64,000 nucleotides of DNA, taken from Gnetum montanum (Eukaryota > Streptophyta > Gnetopsida > Gnetales > Gnetaceae). The notes below the pieces were generated by a model, which saw only the letters and a program-made list of their open reading frames with translations, was not told where the DNA came from and made no database searches. The stretch's first letter is position 1. Each line of letters opens with the position of its first letter. Location: contig MNCI01002686.1 of NCBI GenBank assembly GCA_015680685.1, forward strand, positions 180,766-244,765. The letters are read 5' to 3'. Below, piece after piece: positions 57,162 to 64,000 of this stretch. The translations under genes and the position numbers were made by a program.

Positions 57162-58436
57162 ATGTTGTTCTGCGCCTCTCATGGAATGCTTCCATCCAAG
57201 TTTCTGATGGACCTGTGTCATAGAAAATGAAAACGTCTCTGCAAAGGCATTGGTTGCTCTGCAATTCAGTTCAAATTTTGTAGCAATTCGAAGTTGCAAG
57301 GACAAAATAAAAAGAAGTAGTCCTGTGAGTACATCCAATAGCTGGCTGATTGATGGTAATAGAAGCAGAAGAAGAGTATGGCGGAGGCCGGATGCTTCTC
57401 GGCAGCGTCTTAGAGAGAAAGCCTTGAAGCAGAGCTTAAGGATGAAGAATACATTTGGCACGGAGAATTGTCCAATGGCTAAGTTTTTGATAGATACCAC
57501 AATGTGCACATGTACTTATTATTATGTGCTTTCATAGTTTCTATTTTGTGTCTTACACTGAATTCTTTATCGATTTTATTGTTGATGTCTTCATTCGGAG
57601 ATTGATAGCACCATTTTGAACATTGAGGATCGTCATAGTTGCTGAGGTAAGAGGAATCTTGATATCCTTTGCATTTCAATAAAAATTAGAAAAGGTAAGA
57701 TGAAGAAAATAGTTGCTGAGGTAAGAAGAATCTTGATATCCTTTGCAAACGTTTTTGTCCTAGCTGTGAATTTAATTTATGCAGTTTCGGTATCTTTGTG
57801 AAGTAGCACTTCACAGAAAATGTTTTAGATGTGGATTGAATATTTGCATTAAAGAAATGGGAGACGGTCTTCTTAAGTGTAAACTATGGCAAAGATCCAG
57901 AAAGGTTATGCACATTCGATAGTAAAATAGTCACGACAAAAAAGAAGAAGGTAGACGCACATGTAGATTTTTGCGAATTTTTTTTAATAAAAATAAGCAA
58001 TGCTGTTTTTAACGTACATCGGGCGTATATAAAGTTTATGGATTGTCTTCGTACGCATATGTAGCATGTTTTGAGGTTTGGATTATAGGAAGCAAAGTTG
58101 GAGATAAATTGAAAGATAGAAACTTTGCTAAGTATTATTTTGTGATGCTGAGATCTGCCAATGCTAAAGTCCATTTCACTACATAATAGCCATGGAACTT
58201 TAGGTAAAAATGATAACAAATATGGCAAACATCTGGTAGAGGCCATACGAGTTGTTCAACATTTGTCCTCAAGGAGGTCGGGATCGTACGATATTCACAT
58301 TTTACTATCAAAATTTATTGGTTAGCTTACATTTCAGCAAATGTGCACTATCTTAAGAGAGTAGAAGGGATGGAGACCTACTATGAAATTTTTTAGATGG
58401 ATGAAAATGCAGGTGGATACACTTATGAACCATGAA
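57160..58436 (+). pseudogene. EMB976-like: EMB976-like PPR pseudogene, copy 2 (truncated)
   Basis: Matches 43950-45285 through most of its length, starting gataatgttgttctg. The last exon reads LSSRRSGSYDIHILLSKFIG, LTFQQMCTILRE and KGWRPTMKFFRWMKMQ in one frame. It contains two in-frame TAG codons at the same places as copy 1, but not the frameshift of copy 1. Similarity runs about 25 bp into the intron (gtggatacacttatgaacc) and stops near 58436, where sequence becomes antisense integrase of element J. The PPR repeat exon is missing. Confidence 0.85.
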
Positions 58437-58740
58437 TCCTACCATCATGATTTTTATGGTTGTGCATCTCCTTGCATAGTGGCCTCCACAAGGGCCTTCA
58501 TGAGCATCATGGAGAACGTGCAATTGGTCTACATCAGGGACACACCAATGATCCAAGCTATCAACACACACCTTGTAAAAGTGTCTATTGATTTTTATGA
58601 AGTACTTAGCTCGATGGAGAAACTGTTGTTTCTTCCTAAAATCTAGATCTTGTGGCATCTCTTGAGTGAGAAGGTAAGTGAGGATTCCATCATACCATTT
58701 TGATTCAGTGGGAACTTGGTCATTTATCACTCTTGTAAAG
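58437..58740 (-). pseudogene. Integrase zinc-binding domain relic of element J
   Basis: Minus-strand open frame, the N-terminal part of a Ty3/gypsy integrase, which inserts the DNA copy. It reads SKWYDGILTYLLTQEMPQDL, FLHRAKYFIKINRHFYKV, WCVPDVDQLHVLHDAHEGPC and GGHYARRCTTIKIM. The HHCC zinc site is seen as H-x-x-H (HDAH) and the Cys of EGPCGGH, with degraded partners. It stops before the catalytic DDE core, at the junction with PPR copy 2. Confidence 0.88.
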
Positions 58741-59910
58741 AGGAGTTCATTTGGAAATTAATCAAAGAGTGGGCTCTCCTCTTTGTTATCCCATGTTAAT
58801 CAAGAGAGATGGTCAGTGACTACATTCTCAGTCCCTTTTCAATCTACCATTGTGAGATTGAATTCTTATAAGATCATGAGCCATCATATGATATGGGGGC
58901 TCATCGTTGTCTTATTCATTAGGAAGTGGATGTCATTGTGATTTGTGTGCATAAACACTTTATAGCCAAGCACATAGTGCCTAAACTTTTCGAGAGCATA
59001 CAACACTATCATTAGTTCTTTCTCAGTTGTAGTATAATTCAACTATGCACCCACAATTCTTTGGCTTGTATACTGGATGTAATATGAACATTTGTTATCA
59101 TACAAATATGTAAGCACATCTCCCAAGGCATAATTAAATGCATCTATCATTATGTGAAATGATCTAGACCAGTTTGGTGCTCATAGAATTGGAGTTTTTA
59201 TGAGTTTTTCCTTTAGCTATTGGAATGCATGTTCACACTCCTTGGTCTAGATAAATGGAGCATCTTTCTTTGTAAGCTCAACCAATGATTTTGCGATCTT
59301 AGAAAAATTCTCTATAAACTACTAGTAGAAGCCAATGTGTCTAAGGAATGATCAAACATGCTTGACTATCTCTAGTTGGTGTGTGATTCCTTGGATGAGC
59401 CTTATCTTTTCATGGTTTACCTCAATCCCTACCTAAGTAATTTTGTGTCCCAGTACTATGCCCTCCTGTACCATTAAATGGCTTATCTACCAATTGAGCC
59501 TAAGGTTTATTTCAACACATCTTTTTAGTACTTACTCAAGGTGATCCAGGGCTTGCTCAAATGTAGGCCCATAGGTAGAGAAGTCATCTATAAAGACTTC
59601 CACCCTACTACCAATATGCTTTTGAAAAATAATAAGGACTTGGCATTGAAATGTTGCAGGGGCAATGCATATTCAAAAGTTCCCTAGGGACTTGTGAATC
59701 TTGTTTTGGCCTAATCTTTTGGTGCAATATGGATTTGGTTATAGCCACTATAACCATCCAAGAAGCTATCATATAAATGCCCAGATATGGTGTCCAATAT
59801 TTGGTTCACAAATGAAAATGGAAAACGATCTTTAAATGTTTCCATATTCAATAGCCTAAAGTTGATGTAGACTTGCCAATTGCCATCTTTCTTTGGCACA
59901 ATTATGAGTG
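58741..59910 (-). pseudogene. Reverse transcriptase and RNase H relic of element J
   Basis: Minus strand. RT from 59899: MPKKDGNWQVYINFRLLN, SFLDGYSGYNQIHIAPKD and the catalytic VFIDDFSTYG (about 59570-59600), with both aspartates present, then LVLGHKIT and the connection domain with FLRHIGFY. RNase H from about 59150: FHIMIDAFNYALGDVL with the first catalytic Asp, TTEKELMIVLYALEKFRHYV with its Glu, HTNHNDIHFLMNK (usual T-D-H), and KGTENVVTDHLS at the end. Multiple stops show it is dead. The layout is Athila/Tat type, like B, and it is the only copy here with RNase H and integrase parts. Confidence 0.9.
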
Positions 59911-60689
59911 GGCTAACCCACTCACTATCTGTGATGGAATAGATGAACCTCGTCTTGAGGAGTTGTTCTATTTTCTATTTGATGATTTGCTTCAACTTAG
60001 TGTTCAATCGTCTTTATGGCTACCTTCTTGGCTTCATGGTTGAGTTGGTGTAGATGTGATGCTAGCATATCCTTGGATCAATTTTAGTTAGTTTAGGATA
60101 TGGCCAAGCAAAGGTTGTTGGCCATTTGTTGACCACCTTCAACAACTTGTCTTTTTGTTTGGAAGAAAGATTTGCATTGATTATAACCAACTTGCCATTT
60201 TTAAAAAATGCATACTCTATGCTGGCTAGTAGAGTTTTTAACTCTAGGGGCTCTAATTTGAAATTATCAGGGATTTCCAACTCTTCCTAATAAGTATCAT
60301 CAACTTCATCATTAGAGAGTTGGTGATGAATTTTCTCAAGTTCATTCATGCCCTCAACATAAGCACATGTTATGCTCTTAGTAGGTTCCATGCATAGTGT
60401 GCTACTGCCAAAGTCAGCTATTAGCCATTGGGTGCCATCCTATTTTTTGGGTGTTTTGTATAGGCATCTTTGGATATTGGTTTCATGTGCACATTGATTG
60501 CATGCTTTAATGAATCTACTTTGAATGGATTAGATTTTCTACATGCAATTGCACCCATTATTGCTATACACAATGCATGGAACTTATTCTCAAGTCATCC
60601 AAATTCATTTTCCTTGGAGATTTCCAAGGAGAGGTCCTTGATGCCATTCTTGCATCAACATGGCTTAACCATGCACATCTCATAATGAT
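59911..60689 (-). pseudogene. Protease C-terminal and protease-RT linker relic of element J
   Basis: Minus strand. The linker part (60280-60062) reads LLASIEYAFFKNGKLVIINA, matching LLAGMNYVFLKNGKLVIMNA of B. Above it, about 60580-60689, is the end of the protease with IIMRCAWLSHVDARM (usual I-I-M-G-R-A-W-L-S-T-I-D). The protease is cut at 60689 by the LTR of element E; its N-terminus and gag would lie beyond E, outside the window. Confidence 0.83.
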
Positions 60690-61490
60690 TGATGAGTGGC
60701 GAGGTACCCCTACACTCAACCATATGAATACGAGCGTTACACATGCAATCTGGTCAAACTCCAAGGACTAAGTGCTTACATGCCTTATGGAACAGTTAAG
60801 GTTAATCAATCGTTGTCTTCCTAGACTTACTTGTATTGTCACAGTTGTATGGTTAAGTGAGTCTGAGGTATATGATTTTTATAACTTTTATCTTTTTATC
60901 ACCTATGCTAAGAGAGGAAAGGGTGAAGAGACTAAGTAACTAACTTTCACTAACTAAGCTTTAATTGTCCTAGCATCAGTATCCATTCCCACTTACCGTA
61001 CACACCCTGAACCAGTGCAACGCTACTGGGATTACCAAACACTATTTGTTACTGGGTTACCAAGTGTAGCACACGTGCTCGAAGCGGTCGTACTGAATGC
61101 ACTTAACTAGGAGTTGAGGGTTGAGAGAGATTAATTATCTAAGAAAGCCTTTAATCATTTAACATTAATTAAATCCTATCTAGCTTAGTCTAGGCACTGC
61201 AAGGTTTATCAGAAAGTTCGTCTTTATTTCTGTACACAAATATGTGCTCAAGTACAATTTGCTCAAATAAATATCCATTCACTTTGAGACTCCTACTGCA
61301 AGCACATGGATATTATTCTATCTTTGGAGTGGTAAAACTGACAGAGTTTAGCTAAGGGTTTAGATCTAGATGGAGAAATAAGGGAAAACCACCTCTTATT
61401 TATAGACAAGGCGATGGGTTGCGATATTGCTTACGCGATATCGCAGGGGTCGACACGATATCATAGCCTATGTGATATCGCATCCCATCA
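60690..61490 (-). mobile_element. 3' LTR of element E
   Basis: 801 bp on the minus strand, from TGATGGGATGCG (61490) to CCACTCATCA (60690). TATAAATA at about 61403-61396. U3 has four GATAT(C/T) cores at 61423, 61437, 61457 and 61474 (steps 14, 20, 17 on the plus strand, so the 14 step is again nearest TATA). The minus-strand purine tract atggggata adjoins it at 61491, so this is the 3' LTR; the 5' LTR is off the window. Confidence 0.92.
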
Positions 61491-63600
61491 TATCCCCATG
61501 ACTAAATGAAAACTCGTCCTCGAGTTCCTTACAAAATATTGGAAAGGTATGGGATTATTGACTTGAATGATACTAATGGTAAATGGGGTGACATGTGAAT
61601 GGATCATCCCTATAATACATGGCAAAATTTAATGTTCATGAAAACAAGAGTGAACACTATACATAATTGACATCTAGTCTTATCTGGCAACTGAGAGAGA
61701 AGAGAGAGAAACGAAGAAGTCTACTGCTACCAACGCCAACATTGTGTTTTTCGTTGTCTATCCATAAGTGCATCATCAATCCTGTTCCTTGCATAACTGC
61801 TTCAGCACCAGTCCATTCCAAGTGTTCCCTCCAAATCCAATTCGTTGTTGTATGATTTCCATATGCACACATAACACAATTCTTATATTAGCAAGGGTAA
61901 ATAAATCATAATGCAATTGATACCTTGCTTTGGTGTAAGGTCCATTGGCTGAGTTGTGCTATGACTGATATGGATCTAAAGATATAATACTGGTGACTAC
62001 CTGAGGTGTAGGGATTAAGAGAAAAATCAAAAAAATTGGACCAGGACCTCCATGACTGAGAGCGAACCTCCAATAGCGATAGAATGGAAAAAGATAAGGA
62101 ATAAAAAGGATGGAGAAAAAGAAACAACGACCACACCAATAAAATGGATGTCATAGATGGAGATGAACAAAATAAATGGTGATTGCGGAAATGTTTAAGG
62201 AAAAGAAATTAATGGATACACCAAATAAGAATGCCAGTGGATCCTCCCCAAAGTAGGCTCATGCCCTTAATGCCTAACAATCCCACATTCAAAGAGTCCG
62301 TAGGCTCTAGGAATGTCATTTGGAGACAAGAGTTAAAGTCTTAACCACAAGAATTTACCAAAAAGAAAACAATGCATCCACCAAAATATAGACTACCAAT
62401 ACAATCTGCAATGAGGTGATAAATGGGGAAAGAAAGATGGAAAGAAGAGAATGGAATGGAATCTCAAGAACAAGGTGATGTATAGCCCCTTGTGTATTAA
62501 TGGTTAATGTGACTTATTAAATCCCATTTCAAATCTGCCCTCAAACAAACCACATTCAGTGACTTCACATTAATACATTTAGCCCATCCATCCACTTGAA
62601 GTAACAAGAATGCCTTCACCAAAGAGCCACCACCATTTCGATGAAACAAAGGAGGAGAGAGTAGGAAGCAAGAAAGGCCTTAGTTAGAGGAAACATGTTT
62701 ATTTTAGTTCCATAACCAGTGCTTGTAGCCTAAGTGATTATTTTGTCTAAGGGATGTGCTTTGAATCCTCACTATTTTTTTTGTGTTTTTGCGTGAGAAC
62801 CACACCATGCAAAGACTTATTATTTTTATTTGCTTAGCATCCCGATAATGTGGCAATGTCGGAATGGTAAGAAAACTCAAGAAGAAAACATCCAAGCATC
62901 CAAGAGAATGGCCAGCACAAGTGCATCAAATCCCCTTAAAGTCACACCCTTTTCAATCCTTGAGTCCTTTCTTAGTTTGAGAAATACCCAATCACCGATT
63001 CGTTGATAGTTCTTATTATTGAAAAAGGTGACTGTACAATTCCAAGCCAAGAGAGACCATAGAAATTCAAGGACGTATGGATGATGTGGACTCATTGCCT
63101 GTTATATCAAAAGAACCATACCTTAGTATCAACATCATCACTTAAAGGTAAAAACCAAACATTAGCAATCAATAGAATACAGTTCATACCATCTTCAGAG
63201 CACTTATTACATGATGAATCAAAAAAAAATAGTCAAACACACAAAGAAATGAAAAAGTATAAATGATGTTGTAAAACAAAAATAAGAAAAGTTAAAGAAA
63301 TTTGTAAAACAAAAATGTGTAAAAAAAAACTTAAAAAGAAACTAAGGGCCTCAAATGATTAGCATAGGTGGCCATCTCCCCCATGACTAAGTTAGAAGGG
63401 AGAGATCTGAAATAATGAGTGAGATCATCCTCTCTCAAATGTGCTATGTGCATAGACCATTCTAGGTTCATGATGCACATAGACTAGTATTCTCCTATTG
63501 GAGTAATCATTTGGATTTTCTAAGAGTTTCCAACTTTCCTCGATTGGTGATTTCAGATTAAGGGTTGGAACTTGGTGACACTCTTGCTCCAGTGCATCTA
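61491..63600 (-). other. Noncoding 3' region of element E
   Basis: Colinear, in inverse, with the 3' regions of C and D: the tracts tcatggaggtcc (about 62058, decayed) and tcatgggggagatgg (63388), the gagggcagatttgaaatgggat block (about 62540), and tgtaaaacaaaaatgtgt repeats (63270-63330). It carries an extra piece, about 63410-63500, between the purine tract and the protease tail that C and D lack. No RT, RNase H or integrase. Confidence 0.8.
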
Positions 63601-64000
63601 TGCTCTCTACGTGGGCACAAATTGATCTGTCAGTTCATTCCATGCATATTGGTGAGTTGCTCTCTTGATTAGATGTCAACCACTAGGTGTTCTCTTGTTG
63701 TGGGGTTGTTACATATAAGCACTTTTGTATGTTAATTTCTTGAGCACACTGGTGTCATGTAGGAGATGTTGAACATTCCTGTACACTATCAACTTCAGTA
63801 TCACTATATGTGATGCATGGAACCTTCTTCTTCTCAATTTTTCCATAAGTATTTTCCTTAGATATTTCCAGGGAAAGATTATGGATTCCTAGGCATGCGT
63901 TCACAGTACTTAGCCATGCCCTTCCCATTATTATTAGGAAGTCCCCCTTATCATTGTTGACTTGTATCACTAGGAAATCAATTGGGTATGACCAACCACA
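63601..64000 (-). pseudogene. Aspartic protease of element E, partial at window end
   Basis: Minus strand, entering from 64000 with CGWSYPIDFLVIQVNNDKGD, then FLIIMGRAWLSTVNACLGI, LSLEISKENTYGKIEKKKVP and CITYSDTEVDSVQECSTSPT, up to a stop at about 63755. It matches C and D closely. A decayed Cys-rich tail follows (CAQEINIQKC). The active site lies outside the window. Confidence 0.88.

Noticed and set aside
57015-57509. 164-codon minus-strand frame
   Set aside because: It is antisense to PPR copy 2 and crosses the 72-bp tandem duplication; the matching frame of copy 1 (44084-44308) is shorter, so conservation is that of the DNA.

Overview
This window looks like the nuclear genome of a seed plant, and I lean towards a gymnosperm such as a conifer. 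That lean is an inference from very high density of old, nested LTR retrotransposons, a plant-type LINE, decayed copies of plant genes (casein kinase II beta subunit, type III polyketide synthase, an EMB976-like PPR gene) and a low-GC, CpG-poor background. I see no gene that is clearly intact and no tRNA, rRNA or CRISPR. Almost everything recognisable is a transposon or a pseudogene.

Layout. 1-2.4 kb: nothing recognised. 2.4-4.7 kb: a decayed Ty3/gypsy element (integrase tail and a probable LTR). 4.9-6.4 kb: a LINE reverse transcriptase relic. 6.4-8.76 kb: an LTR and gag of element A (+), meeting head to head the RT, protease, gag and LTR of element B (-, 8.76-13.9 kb). 13.9-14.6 kb: a solo LTR with a target duplication. 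17.0-17.9 kb: a CK2-beta pseudogene (-). 19.08-27.56 kb: element C (+), with both LTRs and a 5-bp target duplication, containing an N gap that appears to be an assembly artefact, followed by a 0.95 kb tandem duplication. 29-31.6 kb: minisatellite-like repeats. 31.8-41.8 kb: an old gypsy element F whose gag is split by element D (33.4-40.2 kb). 43-46.5 kb: an 80-bp tandem array, a chalcone-synthase-like fragment and an EMB976-like PPR pseudogene. 48 kb: a foldback hairpin. 51.4-55.9 kb: a dispersed repeat broken by the LTR of element G, then a decayed coiled-coil protein. 57.2-58.4 kb: a second copy of the PPR pseudogene, fused to element J (-, integrase, RNase H, RT, protease), which is itself broken by element E (-, 60.69 kb to beyond the window).

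Elements A, B, C, D, E, G and the solo LTR are one family of the Athila/Tat type. LTRs begin TGATG and end CATCA. Where present, the primer site is one base away and resembles the complement of a tRNA-Asp 3' end. C, D and E share one architecture: gag (not visible in E, which leaves the window) and protease, then directly about 2 kb of noncoding DNA, with no RT, RNase H or integrase. They look like a non-autonomous lineage that would need enzymes from relatives like B or J. The most unusual signal is in their promoters: five LTRs carry a phased array of GATATC palindromes just upstream of the TATA box, spaced about 17 bp with a final 14-bp step, while sister LTRs carry other arrays in the same place.
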